Assembly (NCBI GenBank): GCA_965153355.1
Contig: OZ231127.1
Span: 73,470,001 to 73,534,000, forward strand
DNA length: 64,000 nucleotides
Direction of reading: 5' to 3'
Source of the DNA: Flaccisagitta enflata
Lineage: Eukaryota; Chaetognatha; Sagittoidea; Aphragmophora
The first letter of the stretch is position 1, and each line of letters starts with the position of its first letter. Positions 35,007 through 47,394 of the stretch are shown here, piece after piece. A program made the translations under genes and the position numbers. The notes below the pieces were generated by a model. The model did not search any database, had not been told where the DNA came from, and saw only the letters and a program-made list of their open reading frames with translations.

Positions 35007-35380
35007 AACAAGCCCGATCGGGCAACGATGCGTCCTCTTCTGATCTCTGTGCAGAGAGAACATAGTATCAAGAAAGTGATTAGCTTCATTGACTTTTGCA
35101 TATTGCAAATCTTATCTTCAAGTCCAAGTTAACTAAGTCCAGAGGTATACCTTTTAGGTATCACTTGAGAGTGTAGAAGAGCAAAAAGACAAAGTGGATG
35201 ATAGAATGATTGAAGCAGAGATAATGAAATGTAGCCTCTAAATCGAGATGAAAAAATTTCTATTGAATTTTGCATTCAATTTCCAAGATTTTAATTTGAA
35301 AAAAGTTGAATTCTGGAGGTGGGAGGGATGGGGGCAAGATCAATTTGCTTTGGTAATTCACGTAACTCCAGAGATGCGAG
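35007..35380. mobile_element. Family B element whose right end leads into the satellite
   Basis: The left end AACAAGCCCGATCGGGCAAC, then GATGCGTCCTCTTC, matches the other family B left ends. About 370 bp later comes the hairpin AGATGCGAGGACGCATCT followed by AAAAATGATT, which is the first monomer boundary of the satellite. Confidence 0.7.
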
Positions 35381-38300
35381 GACGCATCTAAAAATGATTG
35401 GTGGTTGTTGGTGATAGAGATGAATGTATATTTGGTAGAGGTAACTTACAGGACGGGCGGACAGACAAACCCTCTTATAGAGATGCGAGACACATCTAAA
35501 AATGAATTGAGGTGTTTGGTGAGTGATAGAAGATGAATAGGCAGAATATTTGAGGTAAAGGTAACACACGGACGGACGGACGGACAAACCTCTTATAGAA
35601 TGCTGAGACCTCTAAAAATGATTGAGAGGTGGTTTGGTAGTGACGAGAATGAATAAGCAGAATATTTGGTAGGGGTAACACGGACGGGCCCAGACAGACA
35701 AGCCCTCTTATAGAAGATGCGAGACGCATCTAAAAATAATTCGAGGTGAATTTAGTGAAGTGATAGGAGATGAATAAGCAGAATGACCCGGGGTAAAAGT
35801 GGCACCTGCGGACGGAGCGGACGGACAACCACTCTTATAGAGATGCGAGGACGCATCTAAAAATGATTAGGGGTAGTTGGTAGTGATAGGAATGAATGGC
35901 AGAATATTTGGTAGAGGTAACACACGGACGGGCCAGACGGACAGCCTCTTATAGAATGCGAGGACGCATCTAAAAATGATTGAGGTAGTTGGTGAAGTAG
36001 AGAGATGGATAAAGCGGAATATTGGTAAAGGGTAACACGGACGAGACGGGCCCGGATAAACCCTCTTATAGAAGATGCAAGGACGCATCTAAAAATGATT
36101 AAGGGGGTGAATTTGGTGGTGATAGGAGAATGGATAAGCGGAATATTTGAGGTAGGGAGTAACACACGGACAGACGGACAGACAAACCCTCTTATAGAGA
36201 TGCGAGGACGCATCTAAAAATGATTAGGGTAGTTGGTGAGTGATAGGAGATGAATGGCAGAATATTTGGTAGGGTAACACACGGACAGACGGTCGGACAA
36301 ACCCTCTTATAGAAGCAAAGGCGCATCTAAAAATATTGAGGCAATTTGGTAGTATTAGGAAGTAAGATGGCAGAATATTTGAGGTAAGTAACACACGGAC
36401 AGACGGACAGACAAACCCTCTTATAGAGATGTGAGACGCATCTACGTAATTAAGGAGTGGTTGGTAGTGACCGGAGATGAATGGCAGAATATTTGAGTAG
36501 AGTAACACGGACGGACGGACAGATAAACCCTCTTATAGAGATGCGAGGACGCATCTAAAAATGATTAAGAGTGAATTTGGTGAGTATTAGGAGATAGATG
36601 GCAGAATATTTGGTAGAGGTAACACACGGACGGACGGACGGACAAAAGCCCTCTTATAGAATGCGAGACATCTAAAAATGATTGAGAGGAGTGATTGGTA
36701 GTGATAGAATGAATGGCAGAATATTTGAGGTAGAGGTAACACACGGACGGGCAGACGGACAAACCCTCTTATAGAGATGCGGAGACATCTAAAAATGATT
36801 AAGAGGTAGTTTAGTGAGTGATAGGAGATGGATAAGCAGAATATTTAAGGTATAAAGGCACCTGCGGTACCAACGGACAGACAAACCCTCTTATAGAATC
36901 GCGAGTCGACTAAGAAGAAGTGACATGAACAGTTGTTGTGAGTGTACCAGTGATAGGAGATGGATAAGCGGAATATTTGGTAGGACGGACACACGGACGG
37001 ACGGACAGACAAACCTCTTATAGAGATGCGTTATGCGAGGACGCATCTAAAAATGATTAGGGGTGGTTGGTGAGTGATAGGAAATGAATAAGCAGAATAT
37101 TTGAAGGTAGGGTAACCTGGGCGGACGGACAGACAAGCCCTCTTAGAAAGTGCGAGGACGCATCTAAAATGATTGGGGGTGGTTGGTGAGTAGGGAGATG
37201 GATAAGCGGAATATTTGGTAGGAGTAGCACGGACGGACGGCCGGACAAACCCTCTTATAGAATGCGAGGACGCATCTAAAATAATTGCAGGAGTGGTGGT
37301 GGTGATAGGGGGAGATGGATAAGCCAGAATATTTAAGGTAGAGGTAACACACACGGGCTAGTTGTGGACGAGGACAAAACCCTCTTATGAATGCGAGACG
37401 CATATGATTAGAGGTAGTTGGTAGTGATAGAATGGATAAGCGATCTTGAGGTAGAGTAACACACCCGGACGGACCCAGACAGACAAACCCTCTTATAGAG
37501 ATGCGAGCGCATCTACAAAAATGATTAGAGGGTAGTTGGTGAGTGATAGGAGATGAATGGCAGGAATATTTAGAGGTAGGAGGCCAACACACGGGACGGA
37601 CGGGCGGACAAACCCTCTTATAGAAAGTGCGAGGACGCATCTAAAAATGATTAGGGTAGTTGGTGAGTGATAGGGAATGGATAAGCCAGAATAATGTGTT
37701 AAAGGTAGGAGTAACACACGGGTGAATGACGGACAAACCCTCTTATAGAGATGCGAGACCGCATCTAAAATGATTAGGTGGTTTGGTGAGTATTAGGGAG
37801 ATGGATAAGCGGAATATTTGAGGTAGGGTAACTTTGGACAGGACAGACGGACAAACCCTCTTATAGAGATGCGAGACGCATCTAAAAATGATTGGAGGTG
37901 GTTGGTGAGTGATAGGGGAGATGGATAAGCGGAATATTTGGTAGAAGTAACACACGGACGGGCGAGACGAGACAAACCCTCTTATAGAAGTGCGAGGACG
38001 CATCTAATAATGGTTGAGGTGGTTTGGTGAGTGATAGGAGATGGATGGCAGAATATTTGAGTAGGAAGTAACACACGGACGGACGGACGGACAAACCCTC
38101 TGTAGAAAGATGCAGGCATCTAAAAATGATTAGAGGTGGTTGGTGAGTGATAGGAGATGGATAAGCGGAATATTTGAGGTAGGGGTAACACACGGACGGA
38201 CGGACGGACAAACCCTCTTATAGAGATGCGAGGACGCATCTAAAAATGATTAAGGGGGTGATTGGTGGTGATAGGGAGATGGACAAGCGGAATATTTGAA

Positions 38301-41300
38301 GGTAAGGTAACACACGGACAGACAGATGGACAAACCCTCTTATAGAGATGCGAGGAATCTAAAAATGATTGAGGTAGTTGGTGAGTGATAGGAGATGGAT
38401 AAGCAGAAGACGAACAGACAGGATGGATGGACGGACAGACGGGCGGACAAACCCTCTTATAGAAATGCGAGACATAAAAATGTTAAGTGAATTTGGTAGT
38501 ATTAGAGAATGAATGGCAGAATATTTGGTAAAGGAGTAACACGGACGGACGGACGGGCAGACAAACCCTCTTATAGAGATGCAACGGACGAACCCTCTCA
38601 TAGAGATGCAAGGACGGGGATGGTTGGCGAGTGATTGGAGATGGATAAGCAGAATATTTGAGGTAGGGGTAACACACGGACAGACGGACAGACAAACCTC
38701 TTATAGAATGCGAGACATCTAAAAATAATTGAGGTGGTTGGTGATGATAGGAGATGGAATGTGGAATATTTGGGGGTAGGAGTAGCTTACGGACGAACGG
38801 ACGGACAAAGCCTCTTATAGAATGCGGACGCATCTAAAAATAATTAGAAGTGAATTGGTAGTGATAGGAGATGGATAAGCAGAATATTTGAGGTAGAGGT
38901 AACACACGGACGGACGGACAGACCAAACCCTCTTATAGAATGCGAGGACGCATCTAAAATGATTAGGGAGTAGTTGGTAGTGATAGGAGATATAGTAAGC
39001 GGAATATTTGAGGTAGGGGTAACACACGGGCGCAGACGGACGGACAGCCTCTTATAGAATACGAGGCAGCATCTAAAAATGATTAAGTGGTTGGTAGTAT
39101 TAGAAGTGGAATATGAATATTTAAGAGGTAGAATTATTAACACAGGAGCGGACGGACCAGATAAACCCTCTTATAAGAGATACAGAGACACATCTAAAAA
39201 TAATTAGAAGTGAATTGGTGATGTGCAGGGAGATGAATGGCAGAATACTGAGGTAGGGTAACACGGACAGGCGGACAGACAAACCTCTGCAGAGATGCGA
39301 GGACGCATCTAAAAATGATGAGGAGTGGTTGGTGAGTGATAGGAGATGAATGGCAGAATAACTTCGAGAGTAAAGGAGTAACACAGGGCAGACCGAGGGA
39401 CAAACCCTCTTATAGAGATGCGGGGCCGCATCTAAAAATGATTGGGGAGTGAGATTTGGTGATGATAGAGATGGATAGCGGAATATTTGAGGTAAAGGGG
39501 TAACACACGGACGGACGGACGGACCAAACCCTCTTATAGAGATGCGAAGACGCATCTAAAAATGATTAGGGGTGGTTGGTGATGAGAGATGGATAATGGA
39601 ATAATAATGAAAGATAAAGTAACACACGGGCAGACAGACGGATAAACCCTCTATAGAGATGCGAGGACGCATCTAAAAATGGATTGAAATTGGTGGTGAG
39701 TGATAGAAAATGGTGGCAGAATATTGTGGTAAAGTGATAACACACGGAGACGGACGGGCCGGACAAAGCCCTCTCATAAAGTGCAGACACATCTAAAACC
39801 AATTAGAAGTGAATTGGTAGTGAGAGATAGATAAAGCGGAATATTTGGTAGGGTAACACACGGACAGACGGGCAGACAAGCCCTCTTATAGAAATGCTGA
39901 GACATCTAAAAATAATTAGGGTGTAATTTGGTGAGTGATAGGGGAGATGAATAAGCGGAATATTTGAGGTAGGGAGTAGCTTACACAGACGGACGGACGG
40001 ACAAACCCTCTTATAGAAGATCGGAAGACGCATCTAAAAATGATTGGGAGTGGATGGTAGTGAGAGATGAATGGCAGAATATTTGGTAGGGTAACACAGT
40101 TGGCAGACGGGCGGACAAACCCTCTTATAGAGATGCGAGGACGCATCTATAAACAGTGAGTGGTTGGTGGTATTAGGAAGTAGATAGCAGAATATTTGGT
40201 AGTAACACACGGGCAGACGGACGGACAAACCCTCTTATAGAGATGCAGACGCATCTAAAATGATTAAGTGAATTTGGTGAGTGATAGGAGATGGATAAGC
40301 AGAATATTTGTGAGGTAACACGGGCGGACGGGCGGACAAACCTCTTATAGAGATGCAAGGACACATCTAAAAATGAAGGGAGTGGTTTGGTGGTAATGAA
40401 GATGGATAAGCGAATACTGAAATGAGATAACCTGGACGGACGGACGGACGACTTCTCTCTTATAAGAGATGCGAGGACGCATCTAAAAATGATCAGGAGT
40501 GGTTGGTGAGTGATTGGAGATGGATAAGCGGAATATTTGAGTAGGGTACACACGGACGGACGGACGGACAAACCCTCTTATAGAGATGCGAGGACGCATC
40601 TAAAAATGATTGGGGGTGGTTGGTGAGTGATAGGAGATGGATAAGCGGAATATTTGAGGTAGGGGTAACACACGGACGGACGGACGGACAAACCCTCTTA
40701 TAGAGATGCGAGGACGCATCTAAAAATGATTAGGGAGTGGTTGGTAGTGAGGAGATGAATGGCAGAATATTTGAGGTAGGGGTAACACACGGACAGACAG
40801 AACGGACAAGCCCTCTGCATAGAATGCGAGGCGCATCTAAAAATGATGGGGTGGTTGGTGGGTGATAGGAGATGGATAAGCGGAATATTTGGTAAAGGAA
40901 GTAGCACACAGGCAGGTGGGCAGACTTAAACCCTCTATAAGTAAAGACACATCTAAAAACAGTGAGGTAGTTGGTAGTGATAGAAGATGAATGAAGCGGA
41001 ATTATTTGAGGTAGAGTAACACGGACGAGGCGGGCGGACAAACCTCTTATAGAGATGAGACACATCTAAAAATAATTAAGTGAATTTGGTAGTATTAGAG
41101 AGATGGATAAGCGAATATTTATGGTAGTACTATACACGGACAGACAGACAGACAAGCCCTCTTATAAAGATACGAGACATCAAAATGAATAGGTAGTTAG
41201 TGGTAATGGGAGAGATAGATAGCAGAATATTTAGTGAGGTAACACACGGACAGGCAGACGGATGGCCTATAAAATGCGAGACACTATCCCAAAAATAATT

Positions 41301-42535
41301 AGAGAGAGGTAGTTGGTAGTATTAGGAGATGAATGGCAGAATATTTGAGGTAGAGGTACTTACTTACGCGGACGGACAGACGGACAAACCCTCTTATAGA
41401 GATGCGAGACGCATCTAAAAATGATTAGGGGTAGTTGGTAGTGATAGAATGGATAAGCGGAATATTTGGTGAGGTAACACACGGACAGACAGACAGACAA
41501 ACCCTCTTATAGAATCACGAGAATATCTAAAAAATAATTAGAGAGTGGTTGGTGGTAATGCATAGAGATGAATCAGCAGAAGAAAATATTTGAGGCCAAG
41601 GTAACACATTGAGGACGAGACGAGACCAAGCCCTCTTATATAGATACGAGACATCTAAAAGCAGTGAGAGTAGTTGGTGGTAATGGGGCTGGATGGCAGA
41701 ATATTTGAGGTAAAGGGTAACTTTGGACAGACGGGCGGACAAACCCTCTTATAGAGAATGCGAGAGCATCTAAAAATAATTGAAAGTGGTTGGTGAGTGA
41801 TAGGAGATGGATAATGGGATTTTAGGATAGTAGGTAACTTACACATGGACGGACATACAGACAGACAAACCCTCTTATAGAGATGCGAGGACGCATCAAA
41901 AATGATTAAGGGAGTAGTTTGGTGAAGTGATAGGAGAGATGGATAAGCGGAATATTTGAGGTAGGAGGTAACACACGGACGAGCGGGACAGACCAAACCT
42001 CTATAGGAATGCAGACGCATCTAAAGTAATTAAGTGGTGGTAGTGATAGGAAGTGAATGTGGAATATTTGAGTAAAGGTAACACACGGACAGACAGACAG
42101 ACAAACCCTCTCTTATAAAGATATAGGACACATCTAAAATAAATTAGAAATTGAATTTGGTAGTATTAGAGAGATGAATGGCAGAATATTTGAGTAAAGG
42201 TAACACCACGGACAGACGGGCAGACAAACCCTCTTATAGAGATGCCAGGAACATCTAAAAATGATTAAGGAGTGATTGGTAGTGATAGGGAATGGATAAG
42301 CAGAATAATGAGGTAGAGGTAACACCACAGTTGAGCACGGACGGACAAACCCTCTTATAGAGATACGAGACATCAAAAATGATTGGGGGTGGTTGGTGAG
42401 TGATGAGAGATGGATAACCCAGAACCCAGGTAGGGGTAACACACGGACGGACAGGCGGACATAAACTTCCCTCTTATAGAGAAGAGACGCATCTAAAAAT
42501 GATTTAGGGGTGGTTGGCAGTGGTAATGAGAGATG
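35364..42535. repeat. 7.2-kb satellite, about 60 monomers of up to 120 bp carrying the family B hairpin
   Basis: The full monomer, 120 bp at 40580-40700, contains CTTATAGAGATGCGAGGACG, then CATCTAAAAATGATT, then GTTGGTGAGTGATAGGAGAT, then GATAAGCGGAATATTTGAGG, then TAACACACGG and a (CGGA)3-4 tract. Monomers vary by many 1-6 bp indels and substitutions. Adjacent near-identical monomers occur around 40500-40740. Frames reading RPSVCYLYQIF-like repeats are artefacts of the unit. Confidence 0.95.
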
Positions 42536-42539
42536 GATA

Positions 42540-43070
42540 ACTTGGTGACATTGCTCTGTTCTAACCTCCAAGGCCACAAAATGTTGACATCGCGAATAAT
42601 GGCATCGCAGTTTTATCCCTTGTAGAAATTATCACTGAATGAGGAGAAAAGCTTGTCTTGCATCGAAAAGGAAAGGACCTCTGTAGCAATCCATTCATCA
42701 TCATGTCACTCTCTTGCTTGATTGTTTATGCCGTCAAAGTCAAGACACACTGCGACTTGGAGATGACATATTTTGAAATAAATCATCAAAAACCTTTCTT
42801 TCTTATATCTTCTGTGCTAAAAGCCAGGAGCATAATCAGTATAGTCGCTGATTTCACTACACAACGTGTTTATTTGTTCTGAATCCATAGTTTAGTACTG
42901 TATTTTAACGTTCGTTGTGTCTGTTTTTTGTCCTACACATTTTATGTGTGAGTATATACGATATATACCCTCGAACGATCGCCTTATGCGATTCTCTCAC
43001 TATCTTGTTGCTTCCCTTTCATCCACTTGTTCACACTTTCTTCTTATATTGTCAAATTTTGCATTGAGTT
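42540..43070. other. no recognisable gene
   Basis: Unique-looking AT-rich DNA between the satellite and the decayed coiled-coil copy. Confidence 0.4.
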
Positions 43071-43074
43071 ACTT

Positions 43075-43225
43075 TTCTTCCGTCCTCTCCTTTATACAGT
43101 CTGTTTTCAGCTGGTTGGTGAAATTTTCTGTCTTCTTCATCCAGTCTGTTTTCAGCTTCTTGAGTTCCTTGTCTTTCTTGGACAAAAGAAGCTGCTGCTC
43201 TTTGTTGAAATTTTACGTAACTCTG
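43075..43225 (-). pseudogene. Coiled-coil tail fragment
   Basis: On the minus strand it reads NKEQQLLLSKKDKELKKLKT followed by DWMKKTENFTNQLKTDCIKE, then a stop: a charged coiled coil. It appears to be the continuation of the decayed second copy of the NACHT-associated tail, cut off by the family A insertion beside it. Confidence 0.55.
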
Positions 43226-43425
43226 CACCCCGCCTTGTCCATCCATCCGTCTGTCTGTCCATATATCAGGCTGTCTGTTGGTTGATTGGGTCGGGCCCCT
43301 CTCCACTTTTCTGGCATTTTAAGGACTTTTGAGCACACTGCACTGCTCCCGCCAAAATGCCCAATAGTAAAGTAAAGTGACATTCTCTGTTACTGCCCCT
43401 GCTCGCTTGCATGCAACTAAGGTAT
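43218..43425 (+). mobile_element. Family A element inserted in the decayed coiled-coil copy
   Basis: GTAACTCTGCACCCCGCCTTG, then a GTCC-type tract, a unique middle with CACTGCTCCCGCCAAAATG, and CACTGCCCCTG-like CTGCCCCTGCTCGCTTGCAT, then GCAACTAAGG. The order of motifs matches other family A copies; the ends are degenerate. Confidence 0.6.
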
Positions 43426-43429
43426 CTTG

Positions 43430-44090
43430 AATTCAGGAATTTGGGAATTCAGGTATTTCGAATTCAGGTTCTCTAGCAACTTCTCTTTCAATCTTGCAAG
43501 CTCCGCCTCGGTTGAAGCAGTATTTCCAACATTCTCAAATTTTCTGCATTTTTCTCATCATTCTCACGCAGTTGTTCAACTGTTTTTTGCATTTTTTCTG
43601 TTTGGTTGATCAACTCTTCTTTAAGACCATCTTGAGTCAGTTCATTGAGCTCCAATACTTATTCATGTGATGTCATATCCCATACTCTATCAAGTTCGTC
43701 ACGCCTTTCCCGATTTGCTTCATTTTTCTTAAACAGGCTATCTTTAAATGCATGAATTTCTTTGCACAACTTTCCTTGAACTTTGGTTCTTTCTTCCACT
43801 GATTCTATTTTCTCTGTTACTTTTAATTTTTCCACTAACATTGGCAGTTCATCATCTGTTCCACCTCTAAGATCTTGTCTTTGCCTATTGGTCCTGGTGA
43901 GTTTTGCAAATATTCTTCTCAGTCCAGCTAGTAATTCATCTTCACATTCATCTATCTAAGCTTCCATTGCCTTGGTGGTATCATCCAGCTTACTTTCAAG
44001 CTTCTTCATTTCTTCTTGGCCAAGAGTATGGTTGCTGATGATTTTGATTGTTTTTGCATCGTATTGTGTTGCCATATTAGGTTCATTCCT
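43430..44090 (-). pseudogene. Second, decayed copy of the NACHT C-terminus and coiled-coil tail
   Basis: The minus strand reads KTIKIISNHTLGQEEMKKLE, then SKLDDTTKAMEA and TAG, then IDECEDELLAGLRRIFAKLT, then ELPMLVEKLKVTEKIESVEE and NRERRDELDRVWDMTSHE, then a stop. It is 85-90% identical to the first copy about 1,015 bp upstream. Frameshifts and stops follow, and a family A element interrupts it. Confidence 0.8.
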
Positions 44091-44261
44091 GGCAATCTTT
44101 CTTTTTTTTTTCATCTACCCTGTCTTTTGGTATTTGTTCGTTTGAATTGTTTCTGTACTGGTTAATCTGCTCACCAGTATCTATTTTGGTCTTCTCATCA
44201 GATAGCTTACACTCATTGCTCATTGCTTTTCTAACTCATCTTTCAATTTTGTAGCTTTCTG

Positions 44262-44980
44262 TTACTCAAATAGCACTGATGCCTTTAATTCCTTATTATC
44301 TTTTTCCAATCTATTGTTCAATTCTTCTATTCTTTCTTCTTTTTGCTGTTTACTTATAACTAATGCGCTCAACTCCTTTGTCTTCTTTTCCAACCTTATT
44401 TTCTCTGCCTTTAGCACTTTCTTTTTTATCTTGGTCATAAAATGCTTTGAAAAAACTTCCTCTTTAGGAACTTCTTGAATATCATTCAGGTCTTCAAGCA
44501 ATTTCTCTTTTAATCTTGCAATATCAGCTTCCTTTTGTTGACGAAGTATTTCAAACATTCGTAAATTTCCTGCATTTTTCTCATCATTCTTACGCATCTG
44601 TTCAACTGTTTCTTGCATTCTTTTCAATTGTTTTAGCAACTCTTCCTTTAGAGCATTTTGTTGCAGTTCATTCAGCTTCAATTCTAATTCATGTGATGTC
44701 ATATCCCATACTCTATCAAGTTCTTCACGCCTTTCCCGATTTGCTTCATTTTTCTTAGACAGGCTATCTGTAATTTCATGAATTTCTTTGCACAACTTTT
44801 CTTGAACTTTGGTTCTTTCTTCCACTGATTCTATTTTCTCTGTTGCTTTTAATTTTTCCATCAACATTGGCAGTTGAACATCTGTTCCTCCTCTAAGATC
44901 TTGTCTTCGCCTATTGGTCCTGGTGAGTTTTGCAAATATTCTTTTCAGTCCAGCTTGTAATCTATCTTAACATTCATCTA
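44262..44980 (-). pseudogene. Coiled-coil tail downstream of the NACHT stop codon
   Basis: After the TAG that ends the NACHT frame, the same frame continues IDEC, a TAA, then DRLQAGLKRIFAKLTRTNRR. From the Met at 44867 it runs 201 residues of strongly charged coiled coil (KNEANRERREELDRVWDMTS, then EELLKQLKRMQETVEQMRKN) to a stop at 44262. Coiled coil continues beyond that stop for another stretch. Either it is the degenerated tail of a once longer NACHT protein, or a separate short coding unit starting at an internal Met. The second copy lacks the TAA but keeps the TAG. Confidence 0.6.
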
Positions 44981-44981
44981 T

Positions 44982-47279
44982 CTAAGCTTCCATTATCTTG
45001 GTGGCATCATCCAGCTTACTTTCAAGCATCTTCATTTCTTCTTGGCCAACAGTATGGTTGCTGATGATTTCGATAGTTGTTGCATTGTACTGATTGTTAT
45101 GAGTAGTGTCAATTTTTTCATTGAACTGATCCTTTAATCCTTTTTTAAGCCAATGCAAGGCTTTGTATCCAGCAGCAATATGAATGTCATCTGAATTGGG
45201 CACAAAAATGAGGATGCGCTCATCGGTAGCTGCCACAAATGGAGGTATAGAAATCTTTTGGTTCTCAGGCCAGTAAGATGGTGAAGAACCTGTCTGTGAG
45301 AACATCTTGATTGCAATGGTTGCATTTGGATCAAGTTCATGCAGAGGTGAGCACTTAGTACAATCAGAGTCATGTTCGGCCACTTTAAAAATAAGACCAT
45401 CCTGAATTGAAATTACAAGGTCCTGGTTGATTTTGAAGGACTGGTCTTCTGTCATCCTGATAAACCACATAAGCGTTTCATGGATAACATGCTTCCACTC
45501 TGACCTGAATCTCGCCATATGAAAATGCTCTAAAATTATTAGAAGCAGCCGCCACTCATCAGCTTCATTACAACTGAGAATGATGTGTCGCATGATGTTG
45601 AGCAACTTTATCTTAGCTTCTGAGGGATTCATTTCTGGATCATCCAGAATGAGAGCAATGGCACACCTAAAAACAGAAATATGAGCATCTTTCAATTTGC
45701 CTCTCTCCTTCTGTGGTGTAAGTTCTGCATTTTTAGAAGTAGCAAACAAAGAAATAAGCAGCTCCCTGACGCTGCGATGGTAGAAGTGAAGCACCTTCAC
45801 ATGACCTTCAAACAGTTTTTCAAAAATGTCAAATTTAAGGACAAAACATATTTCGTCATCGGTAAGACCAAGGATACCAAGCTGGTTTTTGATGATTCTT
45901 TGGGGTAAGTGTCGAAATCCAATGAGGGATGATTTATTAGCTATAAAAATCGCGTGACCAAGCTTGACTAGCAGATCTCTTTTGTCTGAGAGAACATCTT
46001 CAATACCTTTATCCAAAATATCAGTTTTTGCATTAGACAGTGTCTCCTGCGCCTCACGAGATTTGCACTTTAGCATCTTTTTGTCAATCAATTTGACCTC
46101 TCCAGCTTTTGCAACCAAAGCAAGGAGTTTCATGAGGAGGTCAATATTACTGCGTATGACACCATCAAAATGGTTCTCATCAAAGAGCCGACAAATCATG
46201 ACAGCATTGATTGGGATGGAGAAGTTGATCTTCATTGCAGTGCTATTTTCTAGTTCGGCTAATACTCTTTCTCTTTTATTTTTAACCTTTTTTTTATTTT
46301 TCCCTGAAAATGGAAACTTCTCGATGAACTGCTTGCACTGCTTGTCATCAAGCTTATCAAGGGTAAACTCAACCATTGGATCGCGGATTTCTCGCAGAAT
46401 TTCCTTGCCTTCCTCTCGCGATAGCACAACAAAAGTGCTATCCTTGTAGTATTCAACACTTTCCCTGACAAACTCGTGCATGCTTTCATGATTTGTGGCC
46501 TCATCAACTCCGTCTAACATCCAAAGAATTCGAGCCTGAGATTTTCGAAACATCTGTCTCAGTTGCTCTTGATTCGTTTCATATGTTCCTTTAATGAAGG
46601 GGTACTGGTTCAACAAATTGTTGAACATGGCTTCATTGCACTTGACTTTTTTTGCATCTATGCAAGCCACTACAGAAAAGCGTTCAAGATATTCGCCGTT
46701 AGCCCAATGCCACATAACCTTTTTGGCGGCAGTGGACTTTCCCCGTCCTCCGGGGGCGCACATGAGAATCAACTTATTTGCTCCTTGCGATTTTGACTCA
46801 ATTGCGGTACACAAGCATTTAAATTGAACAGATGTGATATCATCTGCGCTATCATCAGATGAATTGGAGGAATCAGACTCATATCCACAACCAATTGTGG
46901 ATGCTGCTCCTAGAGAACTATCAAGAGAAGGACTGACAGCTTGATCTGTTGCCTCATTCGAGTCATTGTTAGGGTTCTTGGGGGCTTCAGGTTCTGCGTT
47001 TTGAAGCAGGCAAAATGTCCTTAAATTAAGGACCGCATCTTCAATCCTTGCATATTGGTGGGAAGCTGGGATGGGGATTGTTGCATGGTATGTTGCAATG
47101 TTTGCCATAAAAAATGCTTTGAATTCATATTCGAGTTGTTCGTTTTGAACATCTGTAAGTTCCGATTTTGATGTGTTTGGAGTATGATAATGTTGGACGG
47201 TTGATGCAATAATCAAATTTTCAACTTTTGAGTCGACGAGACTTGCTTTCACATCTGTCTCTACTGCACCTTCCGCCAT
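44982..47279 (-). CDS. Intronless NACHT-domain NTPase, 765 aa
   Basis: Single open frame from ATG in a good initiation context (AAAGATGGCGG) to TAG. Residues 1-165 are an acidic, low-complexity N-terminal region with no recognised effector domain. The NTPase core follows: Walker A APGGRGKST at 175-183, Walker B ILWMLDGVDE at 251-260 (the acidic LDGxDE form typical of NACHT), and a sensor-like FVVLSREE at 283-290. A helical region follows, probably NACHT-associated winged helix, with no leucine-rich repeats or WD repeats visible. NACHT proteins are signalling NTPases, often of innate immunity or cell death; the role of this one is not known. The missing introns and missing sensor repeats suggest a retrocopy or a streamlined family. 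A coiled-coil frame follows the stop. Confidence 0.82.
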   Translation of the reverse strand: MAEGAVETDVKASLVDSKVENLIIASTVQHYHTPNTSKSELTDVQNEQLEYEFKAFFMANIATYHATIPIPASHQYARIEDAVLNLRTFCLLQNAEPEAPKNPNNDSNEATDQAVSPSLDSSLGAASTIGCGYESDSSNSSDDSADDITSVQFKCLCTAIESKSQGANKLILMCAPGGRGKSTAAKKVMWHWANGEYLERFSVVACIDAKKVKCNEAMFNNLLNQYPFIKGTYETNQEQLRQMFRKSQARILWMLDGVDEATNHESMHEFVRESVEYYKDSTFVVLSREEGKEILREIRDPMVEFTLDKLDDKQCKQFIEKFPFSGKNKKKVKNKRERVLAELENSTAMKINFSIPINAVMICRLFDENHFDGVIRSNIDLLMKLLALVAKAGEVKLIDKKMLKCKSREAQETLSNAKTDILDKGIEDVLSDKRDLLVKLGHAIFIANKSSLIGFRHLPQRIIKNQLGILGLTDDEICFVLKFDIFEKLFEGHVKVLHFYHRSVRELLISLFATSKNAELTPQKERGKLKDAHISVFRCAIALILDDPEMNPSEAKIKLLNIMRHIILSCNEADEWRLLLIILEHFHMARFRSEWKHVIHETLMWFIRMTEDQSFKINQDLVISIQDGLIFKVAEHDSDCTKCSPLHELDPNATIAIKMFSQTGSSPSYWPENQKISIPPFVAATDERILIFVPNSDDIHIAAGYKALHWLKKGLKDQFNEKIDTTHNNQYNATTIEIISNHTVGQEEMKMLESKLDDATKIMEA

Positions 47280-47394
47280 CTTTATTTTCTCTCAGTGCAA
47301 ATCACCATGGATCAGATTCTTGATTGCAATGTCACAAATATTGCCCGGGTCATTGTCAATGTCTTACTGAAGTGTTGCTGATTTTTCATGTCGT

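Noticed and set aside
35291-42577. Dozens of frames reading RPSVCYLYQIF-like repeats
   Set aside because: All are products of the satellite monomer.
42917-43306. Plus-strand hydrophobic frame
   Set aside because: It is antisense to a charged coiled-coil remnant and crosses a family A element.
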